A stretch of DNA of 64,000 nt from SAR116 cluster bacterium AG-426-B08 (GTDB taxonomy: Bacteria; Pseudomonadota; Alphaproteobacteria; Puniceispirillales; Marisalimonadaceae), in the NCBI GenBank assembly GCA_003213175.1, contig QCNN01000002.1, forward strand, positions 1-64,000, written 5' to 3'. Positions 9,383-18,178 of this stretch are shown here, piece after piece. Each line of letters starts with the position of its first letter. Position 1 is the stretch's first letter. The notes under the pieces are model-generated. The model saw only the letters and a program-made list of their open reading frames with translations. It ran no database searches and had not been told where the DNA came from. The position numbers and the translations under genes were made by a program.

Positions 9383-10204
9383 ATGAAAGCAAATAAAATA
9401 GGAAAAATCCTATCAATTACAAGTTTTGAAAATCCTCTCATAAAAAAAACAAACTTTTTGTCAAAAAAAAAATTTAGAGATATACATAACCAATTTTTTG
9501 CAGAAGGTGAATTTTTTCTTAATGAAGCAATTAAAAGTAAATGGAAGATACATTATGTTCTGTTTGATATTGCAAAGGAAACGACCCTTAAAAATAATAG
9601 AAATTTACAAAAACTACTTAACACTGGAACAAAGATCACATTTGTAACTAGAGAAATTATAAAAAAGATTACAAAAAAAGATAATCCACAAGACTTTTTA
9701 TTCGTAGTTGAAAGAAAAAAATTTGAATTACCAAAGAAAAATATAAAAAAACAATTAAGTATAATATTAGAAAATTTAAGAGATCCTGGTAATTTAGGGA
9801 CTATTTTTCGAACTATGGATTATTATGGAATAAAAAATTGTTTTTTAGTAGATAATTGTGTTGATCCTTATTCAAAAGAAGTTATTAGGTCAAGTATGGG
9901 CTCATTGTTTAATATTCAATTTTTAGCTATTTCAAAAAAGAGTTTAATTAAATGGATTGTAAATAATAAAATTAATTTGGTAGGAACATCGTTAAGAGCT
10001 AAAAAAAGTCATTTAAATTATAAATGGGAGTTACCTACAGCTATAGTGTTTGGAAACGAAAAGGTAGGTTTGTCAGATTTTTTTCACACTAAATGTAAAA
10101 GTAGTGTTAAAATTATGAACAGAGGAAGTTCTCAAAGTCTAAATGTTTCAGTAGCAAGTGGAATAATCATTCAAGAATTAATAAGGAAATTTCCTAATTA
10201 TTAA
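9383..10204 (+). CDS. TrmH/SpoU-family RNA 2'-O-methyltransferase
   Basis: This is a 273-residue SPOUT methyltransferase with an N-terminal substrate-binding domain (about 1-110) and a C-terminal knotted SAM-binding domain. The three SPOUT motifs are ILENLRDPGNLGTIFRT, IVFGNEKVGLSD and MNRGSSQSLNVSVASGI. It resembles RlmB-type rRNA guanosine and TrmH-type tRNA enzymes; the exact RNA target cannot be set from the sequence. There is no strong Shine-Dalgarno next to the ATG, so it may rely on translation from sufE. It shares a TTAA stop with pgi on the opposite strand. Confidence 0.85.
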   Translation: MKANKIGKILSITSFENPLIKKTNFLSKKKFRDIHNQFFAEGEFFLNEAIKSKWKIHYVLFDIAKETTLKNNRNLQKLLNTGTKITFVTREIIKKITKKDNPQDFLFVVERKKFELPKKNIKKQLSIILENLRDPGNLGTIFRTMDYYGIKNCFLVDNCVDPYSKEVIRSSMGSLFNIQFLAISKKSLIKWIVNNKINLVGTSLRAKKSHLNYKWELPTAIVFGNEKVGLSDFFHTKCKSSVKIMNRGSSQSLNVSVASGIIIQELIRKFPNY

Positions 10205-11622
10205 GTGGCTTTATTGTTTTTTTTTAGTAAATTTTTACCTAGTTCAACTCCAAACTGATCAAAAGGATTTATTTTTGACAAAGAAGCTTCAATAATAGTC
10301 TTATATTCATATAAGCAAATTAATTTTCCAAGATTTTCTTCATTCATTTTATTAAATAGTAAAAGATTAACAGATTTATCACCTCTAACAAATTTATGAT
10401 TATTAGATTTAATATTTTTACTTGTTCCATTTTTAAAAGCTAAAAACTGTGAAAAGGCATTATATCTCAACAAATCAAAAGCTTGATTATCAAGTTCTTC
10501 ATTTAAATGATAATTTTTTGGATAAATTTCTTCAAAACATATTAAATCTATGGATGTTTTAATATTTGACTGATGTAGGGATTGAAAAAATGAATGTTGA
10601 GCATCTGTTCCTACACATCCAAAAATATTAGATGATGGTGTATTTATATTAACTAGGTCTTTATTTAAAGTTTTACCATTACTTTCCATGATTAATTGTT
10701 GTAAATATGAAGGAAGTAGTTTTAACCTATCAGAATAGGGAATTATGCAATGAGATTCTTGTTTCTTAAAATTTCTTGTATATTCGTTCCTAAAAGCTAA
10801 ATGAAAAGACAAAGAAGTTTCTCTATTTTTAATTATTTGTAAATCAATTTTATTTCCTCCCTTTAAAAAATTCAGAAAAAATCTTTTACCAAATGCAACA
10901 GGAGTAGAAATGTTAGCAGCTGACCAAATCGAAAATCTGCCACCTATGGATTTGTCAAATAAAATAATGTTAGAAGGTAGAATGTTGTTTTTGATAGCGT
11001 TATTATAAATTGATGTAATAGCAAAAATTTTTGAATTGACGTTGTATGTATTTAACTGGGAATTTAACCAAACTTTAACTCTTTTAAGATTTACCAATGT
11101 TTCTAAAGTATTAAATGACTTGGAAACAACAAAAATAAGAGTTGTTTCTGGATTTAAATTTTTTACAGTATAAGTAAGAGAATAGGGGTCTATGTTTGAG
11201 ATAAAGTGCATATTAGGTCCACTTTTAAAGTCTTGAAATGCATTATAAATAAGTTTTGGTCCTAAATTAGAACCACCTGTACCTATATGAATAATATCTG
11301 AAATTTTACCAAATTTGCCATTCCTAATCTGTTCTGAAAGTGCTAACACATATTTAATTTCTTTTGATATACTAGGTTTTAAAAATTTATTACTGAAATT
11401 TTCATTTTCAAAAAATCTAGAAGAAAAATGTAAAGATGGCCTTTTTTCAGTAAAATTGACTTTTTCACCATTCCACATATCTTGTAAAAAATTCAGAGCG
11501 TATAGAGATGAAGAATTAGAAAAATATTTTTTTTTATTTATTTGAGTATTACTTAATGTAGAATATAGAGAAATATCATCAAAAGAAGTAACTAGATTAG
11601 ATTTTGGCAGTATAAATTTCAT
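10201..11622 (-). CDS. pgi: Glucose-6-phosphate isomerase
   Basis: This enzyme interconverts glucose-6-phosphate and fructose-6-phosphate in glycolysis/gluconeogenesis. Family motifs in order are IHIGTGGSNLGPKL, the phosphate loop VVSKSFNTLET, GGRFSIWSAANISTPVAFG, QQLIMESNGK with the catalytic glutamate, TDAQHSFFQSLHQ with the catalytic histidine, and a C-terminal NPFDQFGVELGKNL with the active-site lysine. At 473 residues it is somewhat shorter than the roughly 550-residue E. coli type. No ribosome site precedes the ATG, and only 15 bases separate it from the divergent GT2 gene. Confidence 0.93.
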   Translation of the reverse strand: MKFILPKSNLVTSFDDISLYSTLSNTQINKKKYFSNSSSLYALNFLQDMWNGEKVNFTEKRPSLHFSSRFFENENFSNKFLKPSISKEIKYVLALSEQIRNGKFGKISDIIHIGTGGSNLGPKLIYNAFQDFKSGPNMHFISNIDPYSLTYTVKNLNPETTLIFVVSKSFNTLETLVNLKRVKVWLNSQLNTYNVNSKIFAITSIYNNAIKNNILPSNIILFDKSIGGRFSIWSAANISTPVAFGKRFFLNFLKGGNKIDLQIIKNRETSLSFHLAFRNEYTRNFKKQESHCIIPYSDRLKLLPSYLQQLIMESNGKTLNKDLVNINTPSSNIFGCVGTDAQHSFFQSLHQSNIKTSIDLICFEEIYPKNYHLNEELDNQAFDLLRYNAFSQFLAFKNGTSKNIKSNNHKFVRGDKSVNLLLFNKMNEENLGKLICLYEYKTIIEASLSKINPFDQFGVELGKNLLKKNNKAT

Positions 11623-11637
11623 ATCAAAAGTTAAAAA

Positions 11638-12438
11638 ATGTTTATGGATATTTCAATAATTATCCCAGTATATCAAGCAAAAGATACTATAAAAAATACA
11701 ATTAATTCTATACTAAAACAGAACTTAAAATATATAAATCCAAAAATAGAGATAATATTATCTGTAGACGACCAAAAAGATTATAAAAAATATTTAAAAT
11801 CAGAAAAAAAAAATATAAAAATCAGAATAATTAAGACAAAGAAAAATGGATCAGGACCTGGTTATGCCAGAAATGAAGCAATTAAAAATTGCAAAGGAAG
11901 ATACGTTGGATTTTTAGATGCAGATGATGAATACTCAGATAATTATATTCAAGAAATGTATAAAGTAGTTAAAAAAAAGCAAATAGTAATAGCGCCTACT
12001 CATATATTTAAAGATAATAAGAGGATTGGAGTTTACAGTGGAAAAAACAAAAATTTTCTGAGGATTGATGACGTAAGTAATAATCCATGTAGTTTTCATC
12101 CATTCTTAAATATTAAAAAGATAAAAAAATTTGAATTAAAACCAAGTCAAGACATTTACAACTTATCTAATTTTTTAAATGAAAACTCAATAACAATAGT
12201 CAATAAAGCGTATTACAAATTAAATATTAGAGATAACAGTTATACGGCAGTAAAACACTTTTCACACAATGTAAATCTTGCTTATAAATTTTATCAAATA
12301 AAAAGTATCAAGGATAAAAAATATAAGATAGCTAAACAATTTGCAAAAAGAAGAATAATAAACAAAAAATATTCAAAATGGAAAAATATAAGTACTAATA
12401 AAGGTAAACATTACTATGAATTTATTAAACATAAATAA
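11638..12438 (+). CDS. Family 2 glycosyltransferase
   Basis: The N-terminal GT-A domain is clear: MDISIIIPVYQAKDTIKNTINSIL opens the nucleotide-sugar fold and VGFLDADDEYSDNY supplies the DxD-type metal site. The enzyme is soluble and 266 residues long; its C-terminal third is very Lys/Asn/Ile-rich and diverged. It probably builds a cell-surface glycan, but donor and acceptor are unknown. A second ATG two codons in (11644) is an alternative start. It leads a plus-strand run with the HAD and APH genes (gaps 11 and 16 bases). Confidence 0.82.
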   Translation: MFMDISIIIPVYQAKDTIKNTINSILKQNLKYINPKIEIILSVDDQKDYKKYLKSEKKNIKIRIIKTKKNGSGPGYARNEAIKNCKGRYVGFLDADDEYSDNYIQEMYKVVKKKQIVIAPTHIFKDNKRIGVYSGKNKNFLRIDDVSNNPCSFHPFLNIKKIKKFELKPSQDIYNLSNFLNENSITIVNKAYYKLNIRDNSYTAVKHFSHNVNLAYKFYQIKSIKDKKYKIAKQFAKRRIINKKYSKWKNISTNKGKHYYEFIKHK

Positions 12439-12449
12439 AAGGAAATAAA

Positions 12450-13145
12450 ATGAATAAAGAAACAATACATGTCTTTGATGCTTATGGTACTTTGTTTGAT
12501 ATAGATTCTGCATGTAGAAATTTAGAAAAAGAATTAGGCAGTGATTGGAATAAACTTTCAACTATATGGAGGCAAAAGCAATTAGAATATAGTTGGTTAA
12601 GAAACTCGATGAATAAATATATCAGCTTCTGGGAGATAACTAAGAATGCACTGGATTATGCAATGAAAGTATTAGAAATAAAAAATAAAAACATTAAAAT
12701 TAAATTATTAGATTTATATTTTAAAATAGAAAGTTACAAAGAAGTATATAAGTTTCTAACAAAGTTAAAAAAATTAAATTATAAAACGTGTATTTTATCC
12801 AATGGAAGCTTGGACATGTTAAATGCTGCAATCAAAAATTCAAATCTCGAAAAAATAATAGATAAAGTAATATCAGTAGAAAAATGTAAAAGATTCAAAC
12901 CCTCTAAAGAAGTTTACAAACTTATAATTGATGAATTCAATGTTAAAAAAGAAGAGGTAATTTTTTTTTCAAGTAATTCTTGGGATATACATGGTGCCTC
13001 AAACTTCGGACTAAAGACTGTTTGGGTGAATCGGCAAAAAAAAACAGATGATTATTTACCAGGTATGGCAAATTACGAAGTAAGAAGCTTAGAACAATTT
13101 TACATCAATTATTCAAAGGAACAAAATTTACAATTAGAAATTTAA
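12450..13145 (+). CDS. HAD-family hydrolase, 2-haloacid dehalogenase type
   Basis: Motif I FDAYGTLFD carries the nucleophilic aspartate, motif II is ILSNGSLDML, motif III lysine is in RFKPSKEVY, and motif IV appears as FFSSNSWDIHGASNFG. This SSNxWDxxGA form, with Tyr after the first Asp, is typical of L-2-haloacid dehalogenases rather than phosphatases. The 231-residue length fits. The true substrate may be a halogenated or other 2-substituted acid. A good AAAGGAAATAAA ribosome site precedes the ATG. Confidence 0.85.
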   Translation: MNKETIHVFDAYGTLFDIDSACRNLEKELGSDWNKLSTIWRQKQLEYSWLRNSMNKYISFWEITKNALDYAMKVLEIKNKNIKIKLLDLYFKIESYKEVYKFLTKLKKLNYKTCILSNGSLDMLNAAIKNSNLEKIIDKVISVEKCKRFKPSKEVYKLIIDEFNVKKEEVIFFSSNSWDIHGASNFGLKTVWVNRQKKTDDYLPGMANYEVRSLEQFYINYSKEQNLQLEI

Positions 13146-13161
13146 GTATAAAGCATAAAAC

Positions 13162-14199
13162 ATGGAAATAGAGCAACAAAAGAAGAATATTATAAAATGG
13201 ATGTATAAAAAATTTCCAGAATTAGGTGGTTTGAAAGAATTTAAAAAATTTGATACTGGTCAATCTAATCCAACATATAAATTAAATTTTGAAAATAAAA
13301 AATTAGTTTTAAGGTCTCAACCGGAAGGTAAATTATTAAGAGGTGCACATAGAATTGATCGAGAATTTAGAGTAATGTCGTGTTTAAAGAATACAAAAAT
13401 ACCTGTACCTAATATGAAAACTTATTGTGAAGATATTAATATTATTGGTAGAGATTTTTACATTATGGAATTTGTGGATGGTATACAAGAAGTTGATCCA
13501 ATTTTAACAAAAATACCAAGTAATAAAAAAAAACAATTATATTATAACAAATTAGACATACTGATTAATTTAGGGCAATTAAATTTAAAACAACTAAATT
13601 TACATGACTACGGTAAGCAGGAAAAATACATGGAAAGACAATTAAATTTGTGGATTAATCAATACAAAATGTCAGAGACAAAAACTATAAATTCCATGGA
13701 ATTTTTAATAGAAAAACTAGTAAAACATTTGCCAGATATTTTTGATAAATTACCAGTTATTCTTTGTCACGGAGATTTCAGAATAGATAATATGATTTTA
13801 GACAAAAAAGATAAAAATAAAGTCATAGCTTTAATTGACTGGGAATTATCAACCCTAGGTATTCCATTTATAGACTTATCTTACTGGTGTTTAATGTTAA
13901 GATTTAGTAATACGTGGGCAATTAAAGGGTTAGGAGATTTAAATAAAAATAAAATTTTAGAAAATTTTCCTTCTGAAAAAAATTTATTTGAAAAATATTC
14001 AAATATACTTGGGTTTGATATTCAAAGACATTGGAATTATTTACTTGGATTTAATTGTTTTAGATTTGCTAGTATACTTCAAGGCATAGCAAAACGAGTT
14101 TTGGATGGAAATAATGCTGGAAATAATGCCAGTGAGGTAGGAGAACTTGCAGAACCTGTGGCAAATATGGGAGAATTACTACTCAAGGATTATATTTAA
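13162..14199 (+). CDS. Aminoglycoside-phosphotransferase-fold kinase, ACAD10/11 type
   Basis: This is a 345-residue protein kinase-like fold. The nucleotide-binding N lobe contains FDTGQSNPTYKLNF and KLVLRSQPEGKLL; the catalytic loop is ILCHGDFRIDNMIL and the metal site IDWELSTLGIPFIDLSYW. This pattern matches the phosphotransferase domain attached to acyl-CoA dehydrogenases 10/11 in animals and free-standing next to fatty-acid genes in bacteria, where it is thought to phosphorylate hydroxyacyl-CoA. It is probably not a resistance gene. Its end overlaps the convergent MFS gene by 17 bases. Confidence 0.8.
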   Translation: MEIEQQKKNIIKWMYKKFPELGGLKEFKKFDTGQSNPTYKLNFENKKLVLRSQPEGKLLRGAHRIDREFRVMSCLKNTKIPVPNMKTYCEDINIIGRDFYIMEFVDGIQEVDPILTKIPSNKKKQLYYNKLDILINLGQLNLKQLNLHDYGKQEKYMERQLNLWINQYKMSETKTINSMEFLIEKLVKHLPDIFDKLPVILCHGDFRIDNMILDKKDKNKVIALIDWELSTLGIPFIDLSYWCLMLRFSNTWAIKGLGDLNKNKILENFPSEKNLFEKYSNILGFDIQRHWNYLLGFNCFRFASILQGIAKRVLDGNNAGNNASEVGELAEPVANMGELLLKDYI

Positions 14200-15352
14200 A
14201 AAACTTAAATCTTTTTGGACTTAACATCAAAAAAGAACCAAAAAAAAGAGTAAAGGCAGAGACATTCATAGCAATATTGAATGATCCAGTTTTATCTGAA
14301 ATAAAACCTGCCAAGTAGGGACCAATGATTTGACCAATACTAAAGCACGAAGTCAAGATTGCTGTGGAAACGATAAAAGATCCATTGAAACGTTTTTGTC
14401 CTTCTAGCAAACACATGGAAGTAATAGGCACAAATGTTATACCAAAAAGAATACAAGAAAATATTATTCCAAAAATAGTGTTATAATATCCAGAAATTAA
14501 AATACCTCCTCCCATTATGGAACAAGATAAAAATAACGAAATATCGTTTCCTATTTTTTCGCCAAACCAATTCCAAAAAAATACAGAAGGTATTCCACAT
14601 AAACCAACCACTAACCAAACATAAGGTTCTGTTATTTCAAGATTAGGAGTTGTTCTTGCCATTGTTGAAATAAAGGTTCCAAAACCAACATAACCAAATC
14701 CATATAAGCAATAACTAACAGATATAAATGTAAATCCAATTTTACTTTTATGAACTTTGGAAATACTAATATTTGATAATTTTTTTTCATGAGGGATAAA
14801 TTTGAAAATTTGAGAAGATAATAATACAGAAAGTATCCCAATAGCTATCCATAACTCAGACCAGTTAAAATTATAAGTTCCCAATAAAGAAACCAATAAT
14901 GAGGAAAGAACCATTCCAAGACCTACACCAGAAAAATGAGCTGTACTTAAAAAAATTTTACCTAACTCTTGAATATGAGGTAGTATAATAGATGTACCTA
15001 AAATGAGCACAAAAGCACTAAAAACACCATGAATAAACCTTAATAAAATAAAAAGATTAAGAGTCTGTGCTAATCCCATCAAAAAAAATGTAAAAACACA
15101 AATTATTATTGAGAATAAAAACAAGTTTCTGATTTTATTTGGGAAAATTGGTAATATTGGAATTAGAGAACCCAAGAGATATCCAAAAAAATTTGATGAT
15201 GCTATTAGACCTCCTTGTGTTTTAGTTAATTCAAGTTCTTCAAGCATAAAAGGTAGAATCGGGGTGTAAGAAAACCTTCCAATACCAATCGCTATAGTCA
15301 AAGAAATAATACCAGTCAATACAAGTGAGAAAATTTTATTATTATTTATCAT
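14183..15352 (-). CDS. YbfB/YjiJ-family MFS transporter
   Basis: This 389-residue, 12-helix carrier begins IGRFSYTPILPFMLEELELTKTQGGLIASSNFFGYLLGSL, which is the characteristic N-terminal sequence of the YbfB/YjiJ MFS group (IGRFAYTPLLP...). The family substrate is not established. It is separated from the ECHDC3-like gene by a 141-base divergent gap. It bears no close resemblance to the two MFS genes at 2606-5116, so it is not part of that duplication. Confidence 0.82.
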   Translation of the reverse strand: MINNNKIFSLVLTGIISLTIAIGIGRFSYTPILPFMLEELELTKTQGGLIASSNFFGYLLGSLIPILPIFPNKIRNLFLFSIIICVFTFFLMGLAQTLNLFILLRFIHGVFSAFVLILGTSIILPHIQELGKIFLSTAHFSGVGLGMVLSSLLVSLLGTYNFNWSELWIAIGILSVLLSSQIFKFIPHEKKLSNISISKVHKSKIGFTFISVSYCLYGFGYVGFGTFISTMARTTPNLEITEPYVWLVVGLCGIPSVFFWNWFGEKIGNDISLFLSCSIMGGGILISGYYNTIFGIIFSCILFGITFVPITSMCLLEGQKRFNGSFIVSTAILTSCFSIGQIIGPYLAGFISDKTGSFNIAMNVSAFTLFFGSFLMLSPKRFKFFKYNP

Positions 15353-15384
15353 TATGTTTTAAATGTTAAATTTATTTTGATAAG

Positions 15385-15447
15385 ATTATAATTTTAAATT
15401 GTACAAGTAAGATGTTAAAATATTAATTAAAATGTGAGTATTATAAT
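15385..15447. promoter_or_regulatory. Divergent promoter region with two TATAAT boxes
   Basis: The 141-base gap between the YbfB-type gene and the crotonase gene holds a perfect TATAAT on each strand: 15385-15390 reading toward the MFS gene and 15442-15447 reading toward the crotonase. Neither has a clear -35 at 17 bases, so only the -10 elements are supported. Confidence 0.3.
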
Positions 15448-15493
15448 AACTAAATTTAGATATAACAAATAAACTATTAAAATAAGGGGAAAT

Positions 15494-16273
15494 GTGGAAA
15501 ATTTTGTACTAATAGAAAAAGTTAATGATAGTATAGGGAAAATTATACTTTCAAATGGAAAAAAAATTAACCCTCTTTCTTTATCAATTTTAAAAAAAAT
15601 TAATAGAGAAATTACATTAATGTCTAAAAATAATAATATTAAAGTAATAATCATTTCATCAAATGGACCAGGTTTTTCTGCTGGACACGATCTAAAAGAA
15701 TTAAAAGATAATCAAAATAATAAAGAGTTTTTTTTAGATCTTTTTAGAGAGTGTTCTAATTTAATGCAAAAAATTATAAGTATTCCTCAACCTGTTATAG
15801 CTGAAGTCCCTGGTATAGCAGCGGCGGCTGGTTGTCAATTAGTTGCAACATGTGACTTAGCCATAGCTTCTGAAAAAGCTGAATTTATGACACCTGGAGT
15901 TAATATTGGTTTATTTTGTTCTACTCCAATGGTTGCGGTCTCTAGAAACGTAAGCAGAAAAAAAATGATGGAAATGCTTTTAATGGGTGAAAAAATGTCT
16001 GCAATTGAAGCAGAAAAATACGGATTAGTTAACAAAATTGTTCCTGAAAAAACACTCTCAGAAAAGACAATTGAAATAGCTAATATTATTGCTAAAAAGC
16101 CAAAATCTACTATTAAAATTGGTAAAGAGGCTTTTTATAAACAGTTAGAGATGCCATTAAATGAAGCTTATGAATATACATCTCAGGTAATGGCTCTAAA
16201 TATGTTAGAAAAAGATGCTAAAGAGGGTATAGAAGCATTTTTAGAAAAAAAAAATCCAATCTGGTCTAGTTAA
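15494..16273 (+). CDS. ECHDC3-like crotonase-superfamily protein without hydratase glutamates
   Basis: This 259-residue crotonase-fold protein has the first oxyanion segment GFSAGHDLKEL and the second AAAAGCQLVATCD. ECHDC3-type proteins share AGCQLVA-CD and TPGVNIGLFCSTP, both present here. In true enoyl-CoA hydratases the two catalytic glutamates sit at GGCELA and PEI-IG; here they are Q (GCQLVA) and G/V (TPGVNIG), so hydration is unlikely. The start is GTG after AAGGGGAAAT. It might act on another acyl-CoA or be a structural or regulatory member of the family. It shares a TTAA stop with the convergent metY fusion. Confidence 0.75.
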   Translation: MENFVLIEKVNDSIGKIILSNGKKINPLSLSILKKINREITLMSKNNNIKVIIISSNGPGFSAGHDLKELKDNQNNKEFFLDLFRECSNLMQKIISIPQPVIAEVPGIAAAAGCQLVATCDLAIASEKAEFMTPGVNIGLFCSTPMVAVSRNVSRKKMMEMLLMGEKMSAIEAEKYGLVNKIVPEKTLSEKTIEIANIIAKKPKSTIKIGKEAFYKQLEMPLNEAYEYTSQVMALNMLEKDAKEGIEAFLEKKNPIWSS

Positions 16274-18063
16274 ATAACTTTAAGTGCTTCACTTAAATCT
16301 AGAATAATATCATCGTGATGTTCTATACCTATTGATATTCTTAGAATTGAGTCTCCTACTCCGGCCCTCTCTCTTTGTTCAGAAGATAGTTGTCTATGTG
16401 TGGTTGATGCAGGATGAATAATCAAAGATTTGGTATCACCTACGTTAGCTAAATGAGAAAACAAATTACAATTTTCCACTAGTTTTTTTGCGCCTTCATA
16501 ACCTGATTTAACTGAAAAAGTAAACACAGAACCAAATCCAAAATCAAAATATTTTTTACCTAATTCATAAAAAGAACTTTCTTTGAAACCGGCCCACGAT
16601 ACAGAGTTAATTTTTTTATGATTTTTTAGAAAATTAGCTACTTTCGAGGCATTAAACATATGTTTTTGCATTCTTATTTTCAAAGTTTCTATTCCTGTCA
16701 AAGTTAAGTAGGCATTAAAAGGTGACATCGTAGTTCCTAAATCTCTTAAAACGCAAGCATGACAATAATTTATGTAAGCTAGGTTTCCAAAAGTTTCGTA
16801 AAAACTAATATTGTGATATGAGGTGTCTGGGGTTGTTAAACTATTAAAATCCCTTCCAGTCATCCAGTCAAAAGAACCAATGTCAACCACACAACCCCCC
16901 ATCGCGTTGCCGTGTCCTGATAAAAATTTTGTAGTAGAATATATAATTAAGTCAGCGCCATACTTCCCTGGTTTACAAATAGCTTGAGTTGCCATTGTAT
17001 TATCTATAATAAGAGGGATGCCAGCATGATGAGCTAGTTTAGATAAGTTTGTTATATCACTTACATTACCTTCTGGGTTTGCTAAGCTCTCAGCGAACAA
17101 TGCCCTTACTTTTTTACATTTTAAGGCTTGTTCAACTTGATTTAAGTCAGAAACATCTACAAGTTCTGCTTCCCAACCAAAATTCAGAAAACTTTTGGTA
17201 AATTGAGTAATAGACCCACCATATAATTTTGAACTTGCAACAATTTTTTTATTTGGTCCTAAGAGAGGATATAATGCTACTAATTGTGCTGCATGACCTG
17301 ACGAAACACAACAAGCGCCAATACCATCGTCAAGTGCAGCAATTCTTTGTTCCAATGCCGCTGTAGTAGGATTAGATAATCTAGCATAAATATTACCTGG
17401 TTCTTGTAAATTATATAAGCTAGCTGCATGATCAGCGTCATCAAACGTGAAAGCTGTAGTTTGATAAATAGGAAAGTTTCTTGAACCGGTTATTGGATCA
17501 GGGGAAGTTCCTGCATGAACCGATAAAGTTTCTAAATTTTTGCTTACAAAAAATCCATTATCTCTTTTTTTTGATTTACTTTTAGTTACCTCTTGTTTTT
17601 TGGAGGAAATTAAACCTGAATAAAAACCACCACTTCCTAAGTTACCAAAAATTCTTGAGTGTTCTATTTTTGGGCATTTATTAGAGATTGAAATAATATT
17701 GTGTTTTTCAACAAGTTTAATAGCCTCTTTATTAATCACACCAATTTGTGTCCAAAATACTTTAGCCTTTATTTTTACTGCCTCTTTAGCTATTTGAAGA
17801 CATTCATTGCTTTTTCTAAATACATCAACCATATCAATTGAGGTTTTAACAGAACTTAAATTTTCATAACATATTTCACCTAAAATATAATTTCCTGCTT
17901 CTTTAGGGTTTATAGGAATAATTTTGTAACCATTTTTTTGTAGATACTTCATTACAAAATTAGATGGTCTTTTCCAGTCTTTGCTAGCGCCTACTATAGC
18001 AATGGTTTGGACAGAAGATAAAATATTTGCAATTTTAAGATCATCTTTTTTTTTGTTATTCAT
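16270..18063 (-). CDS. metY: CoA-binding domain fused to O-acetylhomoserine sulfhydrylase
   Basis: Residues 12-152 form a complete YccU-type CoA-binding (Rossmann) domain: TIAIVGASKDWKRPSNFVMKYL, IIPINP, and the terminal NKCPKIEHSRI. A lysine/serine-rich linker (153-173) joins it to a full PLP-dependent O-acetylhomoserine sulfhydrylase (174-597), with the PLP lysine K379 in IYSTTKFLSGHG and SSGHAAQLVAL for cofactor contacts. The enzyme makes homocysteine from O-acetylhomoserine and sulfide. In other alphaproteobacteria I recall these as adjacent separate genes, so here they are joined. The start is ATG after AAAGGGATAACC. No riboswitch-like structure is visible in the 115-base leader region. 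Confidence 0.9.
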   Translation of the reverse strand: MNNKKKDDLKIANILSSVQTIAIVGASKDWKRPSNFVMKYLQKNGYKIIPINPKEAGNYILGEICYENLSSVKTSIDMVDVFRKSNECLQIAKEAVKIKAKVFWTQIGVINKEAIKLVEKHNIISISNKCPKIEHSRIFGNLGSGGFYSGLISSKKQEVTKSKSKKRDNGFFVSKNLETLSVHAGTSPDPITGSRNFPIYQTTAFTFDDADHAASLYNLQEPGNIYARLSNPTTAALEQRIAALDDGIGACCVSSGHAAQLVALYPLLGPNKKIVASSKLYGGSITQFTKSFLNFGWEAELVDVSDLNQVEQALKCKKVRALFAESLANPEGNVSDITNLSKLAHHAGIPLIIDNTMATQAICKPGKYGADLIIYSTTKFLSGHGNAMGGCVVDIGSFDWMTGRDFNSLTTPDTSYHNISFYETFGNLAYINYCHACVLRDLGTTMSPFNAYLTLTGIETLKIRMQKHMFNASKVANFLKNHKKINSVSWAGFKESSFYELGKKYFDFGFGSVFTFSVKSGYEGAKKLVENCNLFSHLANVGDTKSLIIHPASTTHRQLSSEQRERAGVGDSILRISIGIEHHDDIILDLSEALKVI

Positions 18064-18178
18064 GGTTATCCCTTTAAAATTTATAAACTTATTTACTAAT
18101 GAGTATTTTTAACAAATAATAAAATTCTTATAGATATTTTAATTAATTCACTTCATTTGGTATTTTAGGTATTTATAG

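Noticed and set aside
12373-12561. Minus-strand ORF spanning the GT2/HAD junction
   Set aside because: Overlaps two supported genes on the opposite strand and shows only Phe/Leu/Tyr-rich antisense composition.
13162-14199. Aminoglycoside resistance kinase
   Set aside because: The fold is the same, but the IDWELSTLGIPFIDLSYW motif and setting match the ACAD10/11-type phosphotransferases.
18064-18178. Possible SAM riboswitch upstream of the metY fusion
   Set aside because: SAM-II/SAM-V elements are often found before sulfur genes in alphaproteobacteria, but this 115-base stretch is AT-rich with no conserved pseudoknot stems that I can trace.
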